A stretch of DNA of 64,000 bases, from positions 2,047,001-2,111,000 of the forward strand of contig CP126120.1 in NCBI GenBank assembly GCA_030123585.1. Direction: 5' to 3'. The notes below the pieces were generated by a model. It saw nothing but the letters and a program-made list of their open reading frames with translations, did no database searches and was not told the DNA's origin. Made by a program: the position numbers and the translations under genes. This DNA is from Rhodanobacteraceae bacterium (lineage in GTDB: Bacteria; Pseudomonadota; Gammaproteobacteria; Xanthomonadales; Rhodanobacteraceae). Position 1 is the stretch's first letter. Each line of letters begins with the position of its first letter. Below, piece after piece: positions 26,777 to 35,202 of the stretch.

Positions 26777-27199
26777 TTCGCCCTGGCGTTCCGGACCCGG
26801 TCCAGCGCCCACGCCGCACTGACCCTGCGCTGCGCCCAGATCGTGTTCCCGGTGCCCTTGCAACGCGTGCTCTCGGACAACGGCGGCGAGTTCGCCAAGC
26901 ACTTCCACAACGCCATCCTCCGCCAAGGCCTCGTGCATTGGCACACCTCACCGCGTACTCCCAAGATGAATGCCCATTGCGAGCGCTTCAACCGCACCAT
27001 CCAGGACGAGTTCGTCGACTACCACGAAGCCCTGCTGTTCGGCGACCTCGATGCCTTCAACGATCGCCTGTTCGAGTGGCTGCACTGGTACAACGCCGAA
27101 CGTCCCCACCACGGCATCGCTTTGCGCACCCCGCTCGATATACTCGCCGACCGGCTTGGCAATCAGTGCAGGATGTACTGGCCCAATACACGCGCTTGA
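26774..27199 (+). pseudogene. Truncated integrase-core (DDE) transposase remnant
   Basis: About 140 codons remain of an rve-type transposase: RVLSDNGGEFAKHFHNAI carries the second catalytic Asp, NAHCERFNRTIQDEF the catalytic Glu, and WLHWYNAERPHHGIALRTP is the typical C-terminal segment. The N-terminal half, including the DNA-binding domain and the first catalytic Asp, is missing, and there is no start codon in context. It resembles IS3/IS481-type elements. Its last codons fall inside the right 25-bp repeat. It lies between a CLC gene and a tRNA gene, a common landing place for mobile DNA. Confidence 0.8.
27167..27191 (+). repeat. 25-bp direct repeat, right copy
   Basis: Near copy of 26752-26776, in the same orientation and the same reading frame relative to the motif CRMYWPNT. 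It overlaps the 3' end of the transposase remnant, suggesting that the left copy is itself the end of a second, otherwise deleted element. Confidence 0.85.
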
Positions 27200-27320
27200 C
27201 AGTCGCCGGCCGCTCGCTAGACTGTCCGGCTCTTTGTACGGCGGCGTGGCCATGCGGCCAGCGAGCCAAGGCGCGATCCGCGCGACGCCCGCGCCATCGC
27301 CTGTACAATTTCCCCCTTTC

Positions 27321-27397
27321 GGCTAGGTAGCTCAGACGGTTAGAGCGCGGCACTCATAATGCTGAGGTCGGCGGTTCGATTCCGCCCCTAGCCACCA
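27321..27397 (+). tRNA. tRNA-Met (anticodon CAT, elongator type)
   Basis: 77 nt with encoded CCA. The acceptor stem GGCTAGG/CCTAGCC pairs at position 1-72, unlike initiator tRNA. The D-arm is GCTC-AGACGGTTA-GAGC, the anticodon stem-loop CGGCA-CTCATAA-TGCTG, and the T-arm GGCGG-TTCGATT-CCGCC. The body resembles elongator tRNA-Met rather than the lysidine-modified tRNA-Ile(CAT). A -10-like TACAAT lies at 27304-27309. Confidence 0.95.
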
Positions 27398-27405
27398 TTT
27401 GATCG

Positions 27406-27430
27406 AAGCCTAGCTCACGCGGGGCTTTTT
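27406..27430 (+). terminator. Probable terminator after tRNA-Met
   Basis: A short stem AAGCC/GGCTT with a 12-nt loop and a TTTTT tract, 9 bp past the tRNA 3' end. The stem is weak, so this is tentative. Confidence 0.4.
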
Positions 27431-27527
27431 GCTTTCACGGACTTCCGTGGACAGCACTAGCCGGTGCGGATGATCCTCATCCGAACACCGATGCGCACCG
27501 TTTCCCAAGCTCTGGTTTGCAAGCCAC

Positions 27528-29099
27528 TTACTCGTCTGCCTGACTGTCGAGCGCCAGCTTGTGCGCCGGCAATCCGGTGCGCGCGCCCCAGCCGTAAGTC
27601 ACCAGCGCGATGGCGGTCACCAGCAGCGAATCCCACGGGTGGCCGACCACGCCCCTTCCACCGAAGGTGCCGAGCCAGGAAGCGAGCATCAGCAGCGCAT
27701 ACAGCGCGATCAGCCACAACGAGGAATGCACGTCCTGCGCGAGATCCGCGCGGCGCACGGGCATGATCGCGACGTACGCGACGTAGATCGCATACAACGC
27801 GATCTGCAAGCCCAGCAGCCACGATACCGTCTTCCATCCCGACCAATAAACGATCAGCGCGGCGATCACGAACGACAGCGGGCCGATCACGCCGAAGCCG
27901 CCGACGCGGAACGGACGCGGCATCGCCGGCGCGTTGCGGCGCAATGCCGCTGTCGTCACCGGCGCGACGGCGTAGCTCAGCACCAGCGCCGCCGACACCA
28001 CCTGGATCATCGCCGACCACGACGGGAACGGCAGCGTCCAGAACACCGCCAGCGCGAAGGTCAGCCATAACGCGTGACGCGGGATGCCGGACTTGCCGTC
28101 GATCCGTGTGAACACCTTGAAGAAGGTGCCGCCGCGCGCCCAGCCATACACCACGCGCGGCGTCGCATTCATGTAGATGTTGGCGGTGCCGCTGGGCGAG
28201 ATCACCGCGTCGGTCACGACCAGGAACGCGAGCCAGCCGATGCCCAGTGTCATCGCGATGTCGTGGAACGGCAGCGAAAACGCCTTGCTGATGCCGCTCC
28301 AGCCCTGCGCGAGCATGCCGGCCGGCACGCTGCCGAGGAAGGCGATCTGCAGCAGCAGGTAGATGATGGTGGACAGCACCACCGACAGGATCAGCGCGAT
28401 CGGGATGGTGCGCTGCGGATTCTGCACCTCGCTCGCGACCGAGATGATCGGCGTGAGGCCGAGGTAGGCGAAGATGATGCCGCCCGCGGATACCGCGGCC
28501 TCGACCCCGGAGAAACCGAACGGCGCGAAGCCGTGCGCGGTCATGTTGCCCGGACGGAAGAACACCAGCAGCACCACGATCACCAGCAGCGGCACCACGA
28601 ACTTGAAGATGCTGATGAGGTTGTTGGCGCGCGCGAAGGTCTTGACGCTCCAGTAGTTGAGCGCGAAGAAGATCCCGAGCAGCGCGAGCTGCGCGATCCA
28701 GCCGAGCAGGCTCGGGTGATCGGAGCCGGGCTCGCTCAACGCCGGAAACCACGCCGCGGCGTATTGCCGGCAGGCCACGACTTCGATTGCGATCAAACTC
28801 GAAAACGCGATCAGCGTCATCAGGCCCATGAGATACCCGAGCAGCGATCCGTGCGAATACGCCGGATAGCGCACCGGCCCGCCCGCATGCGGCAGCGCCG
28901 CGCCGAGTTCGCAATAGACCAGCCCCAGCAGCAGCACCGCGGCGCCGCCGATGATCCACGACATCACGCCGGCCGGCCCCGCCAGCGACGACACGTAGCT
29001 CGCGGAAAACAGCCAGCCCGAGCCGAAGATCGAACCCAACCCGATGAAGGTGAGGTCGGTGAGGTTGAGGCTCTTGTGGAACTTGCCTTGTGCCGGCAT
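27528..29099 (-). CDS. APC superfamily amino acid permease, likely hydroxyproline/proline uptake
   Basis: 523 residues with twelve or more hydrophobic segments. The first helix contains the APC signature GLGSIFGSGWLFSASYV; TM6-7 contains GIIFAYLGLTPIISVASEVQNPQRTIP, also typical. These inner-membrane symporters take up amino acids. The gene is the last of a leftward run with the hydroxyproline catabolic genes, 33 bp after the aldehyde dehydrogenase, so hydroxyproline transport is the reasonable inference; homology alone does not define the substrate. Confidence 0.8.
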   Translation of the reverse strand: MPAQGKFHKSLNLTDLTFIGLGSIFGSGWLFSASYVSSLAGPAGVMSWIIGGAAVLLLGLVYCELGAALPHAGGPVRYPAYSHGSLLGYLMGLMTLIAFSSLIAIEVVACRQYAAAWFPALSEPGSDHPSLLGWIAQLALLGIFFALNYWSVKTFARANNLISIFKFVVPLLVIVVLLVFFRPGNMTAHGFAPFGFSGVEAAVSAGGIIFAYLGLTPIISVASEVQNPQRTIPIALILSVVLSTIIYLLLQIAFLGSVPAGMLAQGWSGISKAFSLPFHDIAMTLGIGWLAFLVVTDAVISPSGTANIYMNATPRVVYGWARGGTFFKVFTRIDGKSGIPRHALWLTFALAVFWTLPFPSWSAMIQVVSAALVLSYAVAPVTTAALRRNAPAMPRPFRVGGFGVIGPLSFVIAALIVYWSGWKTVSWLLGLQIALYAIYVAYVAIMPVRRADLAQDVHSSLWLIALYALLMLASWLGTFGGRGVVGHPWDSLLVTAIALVTYGWGARTGLPAHKLALDSQADE

Positions 29100-29132
29100 G
29101 CGTCGCTCCGCATCGGATGGATTCGTCGCGGC

Positions 29133-30623
29133 TCAGCCCGCGCGGTTCACGTACCAGATCGTCTTGGTTTCGAGGTACTGGTCCAGCGCTTCGAGGCCGT
29201 TGTCGCGGCCGCCGAAACCCGACAGCTTGTAGCCGCCGAATGGCGTGGTGATGTCGCCTTCGGAAAAACCATTGACCGACACGGTGCCGGCGCGGATCGC
29301 GCGGGCGACGCGCTGCGCACGGTGCACGTTCTGCGTGTAGACCGAAGCCGCGAGGCCGTAGCGGGTGTCGTTGGCGAGGCGGATCGCTTCTTCTTCGCTG
29401 TCGAAACCGGTGACCGCGAGCAGCGGCCCGAACACTTCTTCCTGGAACAACCGTGTCTTCGAGCCGACATCGACATACACCGTCGGCTCGACGTACCAGC
29501 CGCTCAGCAGGTCGTGGCGAATCTTGCCGCCGGTGACGCAACGCAGGCCATCGGCCCTGGCTTGGTCGAGGAAGCCCTTGACCTTTTCGAGGTGCGGGCC
29601 TTCCACCATCGGCCCCAGGCGCACGCCGGGCTCGCGCGGATCGCCGAGTTTCCAGTCCTTGAGGCCCGCGACCAGTTTTTCGAGCAGCTCGTCCTTCACC
29701 GCGTTGGCGACCAGCAGGCGCGAGCCGCAACTGCAGTTCTCGCTCATGTTCCAGAACGCAGCGTTCAAGATGTCGCCGACCGCGGCATCGATGTCGGCAT
29801 CGGCGAACACCACCTGCGGATTCTTGCCGCCGCACTCCAGCACGATCTGCTTCAGGTTGCTTTCGGCCGAGTACTTCAGGAAATACCGCCCGACTTCGGT
29901 CGAACCGGTGAACGACACCACATCGACATCCATGTGCCGGCCCAGCGCTTCGCCCGCGTGTTCGCCGAGTCCGTTGACGACGATCAGCGCGCCTTCCGGA
30001 ATGCCGGCCTCGCGCGCGAGTTCGGTCATCCGCACGGCCGACAGCGGCGTCAGTTCGGCCGGCTTCACGATCACGCTGTTGCCGGTGATGAGCGCCGGCC
30101 CGACCTTCCACGCGTACATCTGCGCCGGAAAGTTCCACGGCAGCACCGCGCCGACCACGCCGGCCGGTTCCTTGACGATCAGGCCGGTAGCGTTGGCGCC
30201 GGTCGGCGCGACCTTGCCGTAGCACTTGTCGGCGGCTTCGGCATACCAGCGCAGCGTGTCGATGGTCGCGGGAATATCGGTGTGCTCGCACTCGTCGATC
30301 GGCTTGCCCGCGTCAATGCAATCGAGCGCGGCGAGCTCTTCCGCGTGTTCGGCCAGCAGGTCGCACCAGTGCAGCATCACGGCCTTGCGCTCGGCCGGAG
30401 CCTTGTTGCGCCACTCGCCCGCGTCGAAACAGGTGCGCGCTGCCGTCACTGCGGCATCCACTTCGGCCTTGCTGCCGTTGCCCAGCGTGCCGATCACGCT
30501 GTTGTCGATGGGCGTGCGGTTGACCAGGCCATCGTCATTGCCGCGGAAACCCGGAATCAGTTGCGGCGCGCGCAACTCGCCGCGCGCCGCGCGCGCGAAC
30601 ACTTCCTGCTTGCTCAGTGCCAT
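29133..30623 (-). CDS. Aldehyde dehydrogenase, probable 2-oxoglutarate semialdehyde dehydrogenase
   Basis: 496 residues of the NAD(P)-dependent ALDH superfamily. Cofactor and active-site motifs are VLPWNFPAQMYAWK, SFTGSTEVGRYF, the general-base glutamate in VLECGGKNP, and the catalytic cysteine in ENCSCGSRLLV. PFGGYKLSGFGGRDNG is near the C-terminus. Sequence alone suggests a gamma-aminobutyraldehyde-type enzyme. The position, 4 bp after the pyrroline-carboxylate deaminase gene, points to oxidation of 2-oxoglutarate semialdehyde to 2-oxoglutarate, the last step of hydroxyproline breakdown. Confidence 0.82.
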   Translation of the reverse strand: MALSKQEVFARAARGELRAPQLIPGFRGNDDGLVNRTPIDNSVIGTLGNGSKAEVDAAVTAARTCFDAGEWRNKAPAERKAVMLHWCDLLAEHAEELAALDCIDAGKPIDECEHTDIPATIDTLRWYAEAADKCYGKVAPTGANATGLIVKEPAGVVGAVLPWNFPAQMYAWKVGPALITGNSVIVKPAELTPLSAVRMTELAREAGIPEGALIVVNGLGEHAGEALGRHMDVDVVSFTGSTEVGRYFLKYSAESNLKQIVLECGGKNPQVVFADADIDAAVGDILNAAFWNMSENCSCGSRLLVANAVKDELLEKLVAGLKDWKLGDPREPGVRLGPMVEGPHLEKVKGFLDQARADGLRCVTGGKIRHDLLSGWYVEPTVYVDVGSKTRLFQEEVFGPLLAVTGFDSEEEAIRLANDTRYGLAASVYTQNVHRAQRVARAIRAGTVSVNGFSEGDITTPFGGYKLSGFGGRDNGLEALDQYLETKTIWYVNRAG

Positions 30624-30627
30624 GGTT

Positions 30628-31497
30628 TCAAACCCCTCGTACCAGTTCACGGAATGCCTGTTTCGCCGCCGCATCCAGCGGCGCCAGCGGCAGGCGCACG
30701 TCACCCGCGTCCAGCGTGCCATTCAAACAGCCGGCCTTGGCCTTCTGGTTGTAGTCGCCAGATTCCATCGAGTGCAGCGCGGGATACATCGCTCGCATCA
30801 GCGCGCGCGCGCGATCCCAGTCGCCGGCACGCGCAGCCTTGTGCAGCGCGACCTGTTCGCCGGGAAACACGTTGCCCGCGCCCGCGATCCAGCCCTTCGC
30901 GCCCCAGAAGAAGAAATCCACCGGCTGGTCGTCGCAACCGCAGATCACTTCGAAATCCTCGAAGCCGGCCTGCAGCATCCGCAGCGCCTGGCTGAAGTTG
31001 CCGCTGGATTCCTTGATGCCGACGATCTTCGGATGGCGCGCCAGCGCAGCCACGGTGTCGAACTCGACGTTGACGCCGGTGCGCGCGGGAAAGTTGTAGA
31101 TGATGATCGGCAGTTCGCAGTGCTGCGCCGCGTATTCGAAGTGTGCGCGGATGCCGTCCTGGCCGGGCAGGCTGTACGGCGGTGGCGACAGCAGCAGGCA
31201 GTCGTAACCGAGCGCCTTCGCTTCCGCGGCGCGCTCGATCGAACGCCGCGTGGACAAGTCGCCGATGCCGGCGATCAACGGGATGCGCCCCGCCGCAACG
31301 CGCTGCACGGTCTTCAATACCTGCGTGCGCTCGGCGTCGCCCAGCGCGTAGTACTCGCCGGTGGTGCCGCACGCGGCGATGCCGGCCACGCCCTTGGCGA
31401 TCACCGCCTCGACCAGGGTTTCAAGCTTGGGCTGGTCGATCTCGCCGCGGTCGTCGAACGGTGTCACGAGGGGAACATAAATACCATCGAATTGCAT
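30628..31497 (-). CDS. DapA-family lyase, probable 1-pyrroline-4-hydroxy-2-carboxylate deaminase
   Basis: 289 residues of the TIM-barrel aldolase family. It starts MQFDGIYVPLVTPFDDRGEID, contains AACGTTGEYYALGDAE, the family tyrosine in IIIYNFPARTG, and the Schiff-base lysine in IVGIKESSGN. In hydroxyproline catabolism this family converts the pyrroline produced by D-hydroxyproline dehydrogenase to 2-oxoglutarate semialdehyde with loss of ammonia. Its neighbours make that far more likely than lysine biosynthesis. A genuine dapA would not be expected among catabolic genes. Confidence 0.82.
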   Translation of the reverse strand: MQFDGIYVPLVTPFDDRGEIDQPKLETLVEAVIAKGVAGIAACGTTGEYYALGDAERTQVLKTVQRVAAGRIPLIAGIGDLSTRRSIERAAEAKALGYDCLLLSPPPYSLPGQDGIRAHFEYAAQHCELPIIIYNFPARTGVNVEFDTVAALARHPKIVGIKESSGNFSQALRMLQAGFEDFEVICGCDDQPVDFFFWGAKGWIAGAGNVFPGEQVALHKAARAGDWDRARALMRAMYPALHSMESGDYNQKAKAGCLNGTLDAGDVRLPLAPLDAAAKQAFRELVRGV

Positions 31498-31514
31498 GGG
31501 ACTCCTCCGCTTCT

Positions 31515-32807
31515 TCAACAGTGCACGGCGCCTTGCGCTGCTTCGATGATCGGCGACGCCAGCGTATCCAGCCGCGCCGGAAACAGCGGCGGCCGCGGGT
31601 TTCCGGCCGGGAATCGTCCCAGTTCGGCCAATGCGGCGCCACAAATGCGCCCCTGGCACGCGCCCATGCCGCAACGCGTGGCGAGCTTGGCAGCGCGCGC
31701 ATCGCCGAAACCGTCCAGCGCCCGCAGCGGCACGTCTTCGCAGCGGCATACCCAGGTATCGGGTTGCGCCAGTGCACGGACACGCGCGCCGAGCGCGAAA
31801 TGTTCGCGCAGATGCGCGGCGAATGCGCGCGCATGCACGCGTTGGCGCTGCAGCGACGCGATGCCCGCCGTCGCACCGGATGCGGCCAACCCCGCGATCG
31901 CGCCTTCGATCAGCGCGGCATCGCGTCCGCCGATGCCGCAGGCTTCGCCGGTGGCGAAGACGTTCGCGATGCTGCTGCGCTGCTCGGAGTCAACCGCAAC
32001 GCGTGCGTGCGCGCCTTCGGGTTCCAGCCGGCATCCCAGCATCCGCGCCAGTTCCACGTTCGGCACCAAACCGTACCCGACCGCCAACTGGTCGCAGGCG
32101 ATCCGCGCGCGACCGCGCGGTCCCTCCACTTCGATTTCGCGCAACACGCCATCGCCATGCGCCGCGGTGACCACGCTGCCCCGGCGATACGGCACGCCGG
32201 CCAACCGCGCACGCAGCGCCACCGCCTGCGCCACGCGCGCGGGCCAGCGCCACAGGCCACGCGCGAAGCGACGCATCGCTGCGGCATCCGCCTGCTCGAA
32301 AATGCCCAGCACGTTTGCGCCATGCCGACGTGCGGTCGCCGCGGCGGCCAGCAGCAACGGGCCGCTGCCCGCCACCACCACGCGTTTCCCGCGCAACGGC
32401 CAGCCCTGCTTGGCCAGCGCCTGCAAACCGCCCGCGCCGGTGACGCCCGGCAAGGTCCAGCCGGGAAACGGCAGCAGCAACTCGCGTGCGCCGGTCGCCA
32501 GCACCAGCGCGCCGTATTCCAGCCAGCGCGCGCGTTGCGGATCTTCCACCAGCAGCCCGCCGGATTCGGCCGCGACCACGCGCGTCTGCGGCAGCCATTC
32601 CACTTTGTCGCGTTTCAATGCAGCCGCCGCATGCCGTCGTGCGAGCGCGGGAACACCGAAACGCACATCGTGTCGCCACACCTGTCCGCCCGCGCGCGCC
32701 TGCGCATCGACGAGTCCGACACGTGCGCCGCGTGACGCCGCGGCGCCGGCCGCGGCGAGCCCGGCCGGCCCGGCCCCAATCACCAGCACGTCACAGCGCT
32801 CAGCCAT
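31515..32807 (-). CDS. FAD/NAD-binding subunit of D-hydroxyproline dehydrogenase, with BFD-like [2Fe-2S] segment
   Basis: 430 residues. The N-terminal Rossmann motif is DVLVIGAGPAGLAAAGAAA, a second nucleotide-binding motif is VVVAGSGPLLLAAAATA, and the C-terminus has a cysteine set WVCRCEDVPLRA ... RCGMGACQGRICG of bacterioferritin-associated-ferredoxin type. This is the alpha-like subunit of the heterotrimeric amine or proline dehydrogenases that pass electrons from a DadA-like subunit. The gene overlaps the small ferredoxin-like subunit gene by 8 bp, consistent with one complex. Confidence 0.83.
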   Translation of the reverse strand: MAERCDVLVIGAGPAGLAAAGAAASRGARVGLVDAQARAGGQVWRHDVRFGVPALARRHAAAALKRDKVEWLPQTRVVAAESGGLLVEDPQRARWLEYGALVLATGARELLLPFPGWTLPGVTGAGGLQALAKQGWPLRGKRVVVAGSGPLLLAAAATARRHGANVLGIFEQADAAAMRRFARGLWRWPARVAQAVALRARLAGVPYRRGSVVTAAHGDGVLREIEVEGPRGRARIACDQLAVGYGLVPNVELARMLGCRLEPEGAHARVAVDSEQRSSIANVFATGEACGIGGRDAALIEGAIAGLAASGATAGIASLQRQRVHARAFAAHLREHFALGARVRALAQPDTWVCRCEDVPLRALDGFGDARAAKLATRCGMGACQGRICGAALAELGRFPAGNPRPPLFPARLDTLASPIIEAAQGAVHC

Positions 32808-33045
32808 CGGTCACCACCTGCATGCCCACACGCACCGGCAGCGTGCACGCTTGTTGATGCGCGACGCCATCGATCGTGACGCGACATTCGAAGCACACGC
32901 CCATGCCGCACAACGCGGCGCGCGGCTCGCCGGTCAACGAACGGCGGAACACCGCACCGGCCTGCGCGACCGCTGCAGCCACGCTGGCGCCTTCGATGAC
33001 TTCGACGGGCTTGCCGTTGACCGTCAGCGACACCGATGCGGTCAT
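32800..33045 (-). CDS. [2Fe-2S] ferredoxin-like small subunit of D-hydroxyproline dehydrogenase
   Basis: 81 residues of a plant-type ferredoxin-like domain. It starts MTASVSLTVNGKPVEVIEG, with cluster cysteines in LCGMGVCFECRV and a further Cys in HQQACTLPVRV. It matches the gamma subunit of three-part hydroxyproline or octopine/nopaline dehydrogenase complexes. It overlaps both neighbours by a few bases (4 bp with the DadA-like gene, 8 bp with the FAD subunit), so stoichiometric translation is likely. Confidence 0.85.
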   Translation of the reverse strand: MTASVSLTVNGKPVEVIEGASVAAAVAQAGAVFRRSLTGEPRAALCGMGVCFECRVTIDGVAHQQACTLPVRVGMQVVTDG

Positions 33046-34136
33046 GCCGCCACCCGTGCGGGATCGTAGGGCCGCGCATCGATCGATGTCGGCCGGCCCA
33101 GCAACTGATCGACCAGCAGGCGCGCGGTGCCGGGCGCGGTGGTGACGCCCAGACCTTCATGGCCGGCCGCAACCCAGATGCCGCGGCGACCCGCGACACG
33201 GCCGATGTACGGCGCGCCATCGATGCTGGCGGGCCTCAAGCCGGCCCACGCGCGCAGCGCCTGCAGTTGGCGCAGCGCCGGCAGGAATGCGAACGCACGC
33301 TGCAACATGCGGCGCAACATCGGCAGCGACACCTCGGTACCGGCGCTGCCGTATTCGCGCGAGGAGCCGATCAGCAACTGCCCGGTCGGGCGCGGCTGCA
33401 CGTTGAACGCGACGCTGTCGGTTTCGCCGTGTGCGCTGTCGGTGTAGCCCATGTGCACCAGTTGGTGACGCACCGTGCCGGGATAACGCTGGGTGATCAC
33501 GAGATGGCCCTTGTGCAGGCGCAGCGGCAACTCCGGCAGCAACTCGGGTAACGCTGCACCTGTCGCAATCAGCACCGCGCCGTGGAGTACGCTGCCATCG
33601 TCCAGCGTCACCGCGTGATCGCCCAGCGCGACGGCGCGCGCATGCAGCAGCGTCGCGCCGCGTTGGCACGCGCGTTCCAGCAGGCGCCGCGCCACCGCCG
33701 GCGCATAGACCACGGCTTCGTCCGGCACCAGCACGCCGCCCGCGAGGCCCGGCGCCAGCGCCGGTTCGAGTTCGCGCAACTGCGTCGCATCGACCGCTTC
33801 GGCCTTGGCGCCGCTCGCGCGCAAGCGTGCGAGCTTGTCGGGAATGCCGGCGCGCTCGTGTTCGTCGCCCGCGATCCACAACGTGCCGCAACGGCTGAAC
33901 TCGGCGCCTGGCAGATCCTTCAATGCTTCCCACAATCCCAGCGAGAAGCGCGCCAACGCCAGTTCCGCGGACAGGCCGTCGACCGCAACGAGGTGTCCCA
34001 TTCCGGCTGCGGTGACGCCGCCACCGGCCGCGCCGGCTTCGATTACCGCCACCTTCAGACCTTCCGCGCTGGCGCAATCGGCGCACGCCGCGCCGACGAT
34101 GCCCGCACCCACCACGATGAGGTCGTAGCCTGCCAT
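33042..34136 (-). CDS. DadA-like FAD-dependent subunit of D-hydroxyproline dehydrogenase
   Basis: 364 residues of the D-amino-acid oxidase-like flavoprotein fold: the FAD-binding motif YDLIVVGAGIVGAACADCA at the N-terminus and GLRPASIDGAPYIGRVAG near the C-terminus. It should oxidise cis-4-hydroxy-D-proline to 1-pyrroline-4-hydroxy-2-carboxylate. Its ATG shares one base with the epimerase stop (TAATG), and its end overlaps the ferredoxin-like subunit gene by 4 bp. Substrate assignment comes mainly from the adjacent epimerase. Confidence 0.85.
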   Translation of the reverse strand: MAGYDLIVVGAGIVGAACADCASAEGLKVAVIEAGAAGGGVTAAGMGHLVAVDGLSAELALARFSLGLWEALKDLPGAEFSRCGTLWIAGDEHERAGIPDKLARLRASGAKAEAVDATQLRELEPALAPGLAGGVLVPDEAVVYAPAVARRLLERACQRGATLLHARAVALGDHAVTLDDGSVLHGAVLIATGAALPELLPELPLRLHKGHLVITQRYPGTVRHQLVHMGYTDSAHGETDSVAFNVQPRPTGQLLIGSSREYGSAGTEVSLPMLRRMLQRAFAFLPALRQLQALRAWAGLRPASIDGAPYIGRVAGRRGIWVAAGHEGLGVTTAPGTARLLVDQLLGRPTSIDARPYDPARVAA

Positions 34137-35074
34137 TACGTCGCGATGCCCCAGGTCAGCGGATCATCCTCGTCGATCAGCAGTTGTCCCTGCGCAGTCA
34201 CGTGTGCGCTGCCGACGATCCGCGGCAATACACCTCGTTCGCCGGGCCGGTAGCTCGCCTCGAACACGCTGCCGAGGATGCCGGCCTGCCGCCACGTCGC
34301 ACCCGGCGCCAGCTTGCCGTCGGCGGCGAGGCACGCGACCTTGGCGCTGGTGCCGGTGCCGCAGGGCGAGCGGTCGTAGGCGCCGCCGGGGCACATCACG
34401 AAGTTGCGCGCGTCGATGCCGTCGCGGTCGGCATGCGCGTTGATTTCGACGTGATCGATCTCGGCGCCGTCGGCGCCGGTGATGCCCGCGCGCGCCAGCG
34501 CGGCACGGATCGCCAGCGTGTACTCGTCGAGCGCTGGCCGGTTCGAGAGTTCCAGCGGAACCGGGCAATCACGCGTGATGAAGAACCAGTTGCCGCCCCA
34601 GGCCACGTCGCCGCGCACCGTGCCGTGACCGGGCACCTCCACGGCAACGTCCGCGGCAAGGCGCCAGCTCTCGACGTTGTCGACCGCCACCCTGCCATCG
34701 TCCAGCAATTCCACGCCAACCCTGCCCACCGGCGTTTCCAGTTGGTGGCGTCCGGGCGCGATGCGGCCGAGATGCTGCAGCGTGCGCACCAGCCCGATGG
34801 TGCCGTGGCCGCACATGCCGAGATAGCCGACATTGTTGAAGTAGATGACGCCGGCGCAGGCGCGCGGGTCCACGGGTTCGAGCAGCAACGCGCCCACCAC
34901 GGTGTCCGAGCCGCGCGGTTCCAGCACGATCGCGCGGCGCCAGCGGTCATGCTGCGCGCGGAAACGCTGCAGGCGCTCGGCCATGCTGCCGTTGCCGAGG
35001 TCGGGAAAACCCGCGGTGATCACACGGGTCGGTTCGCCGCCGGTGTGGGAATCGATGAAATCGAGGCTGTGCAT
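34136..35074 (-). CDS. 4-Hydroxyproline 2-epimerase
   Basis: 312 residues of the proline racemase family. Both catalytic cysteines are visible: Cys88 in GMCGHGTIG and the second in [10 protein letters not shown]. Both present means epimerase rather than the trans-3-hydroxyproline dehydratases, which carry Thr or Ser at one position. It interconverts trans-4-hydroxy-L-proline and cis-4-hydroxy-D-proline, the first committed step of the pathway encoded downstream. It is the first gene of the leftward operon, and its promoter faces that of a PAS-AraC regulator across 128 bp. Confidence 0.92.
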   Translation of the reverse strand: MHSLDFIDSHTGGEPTRVITAGFPDLGNGSMAERLQRFRAQHDRWRRAIVLEPRGSDTVVGALLLEPVDPRACAGVIYFNNVGYLGMCGHGTIGLVRTLQHLGRIAPGRHQLETPVGRVGVELLDDGRVAVDNVESWRLAADVAVEVPGHGTVRGDVAWGGNWFFITRDCPVPLELSNRPALDEYTLAIRAALARAGITGADGAEIDHVEINAHADRDGIDARNFVMCPGGAYDRSPCGTGTSAKVACLAADGKLAPGATWRQAGILGSVFEASYRPGERGVLPRIVGSAHVTAQGQLLIDEDDPLTWGIAT

Positions 35075-35130
35075 GACGATGATCCTCGCCGGATGCGCCG
35101 CGCGAATCTAGACGCGCTTGCCGGCCGCCG

Positions 35131-35146
35131 ATGCGGAATTCTGCAT
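35131..35146. promoter_or_regulatory. Palindrome between the hydroxyproline operon and its regulator
   Basis: ATGC-G-GAATTC-T-GCAT is a 16-bp near-perfect palindrome centred on GAATTC, 57 bp from the epimerase start and 57 bp from the regulator ATG. It overlaps a CATAAT hexamer (35143-35148) that could serve as a -10 for the regulator. A candidate operator for the AraC-type protein; unproven. Confidence 0.45.
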
Positions 35147-35202
35147 AATGCCGGTTGGAAGACGATGCGTCGGCCGCCGGCCGTGCGCCCGAGGTACCGG
35201 CC

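Noticed and set aside
27196..27223. TTGACA-N16-TAGACT as the tRNA-Met promoter
   Set aside because: It lies about 100 bp upstream of the tRNA inside the end of the transposase remnant; the TACAAT at 27304-27309 is better placed, so this stronger-looking match was not assigned.
27457..30291. 944-codon minus-strand frame over the permease and aldehyde dehydrogenase
   Set aside because: Arginine/alanine-rich and motif-free; the true genes occupy different frames on the same strand with ALDH and APC signatures.
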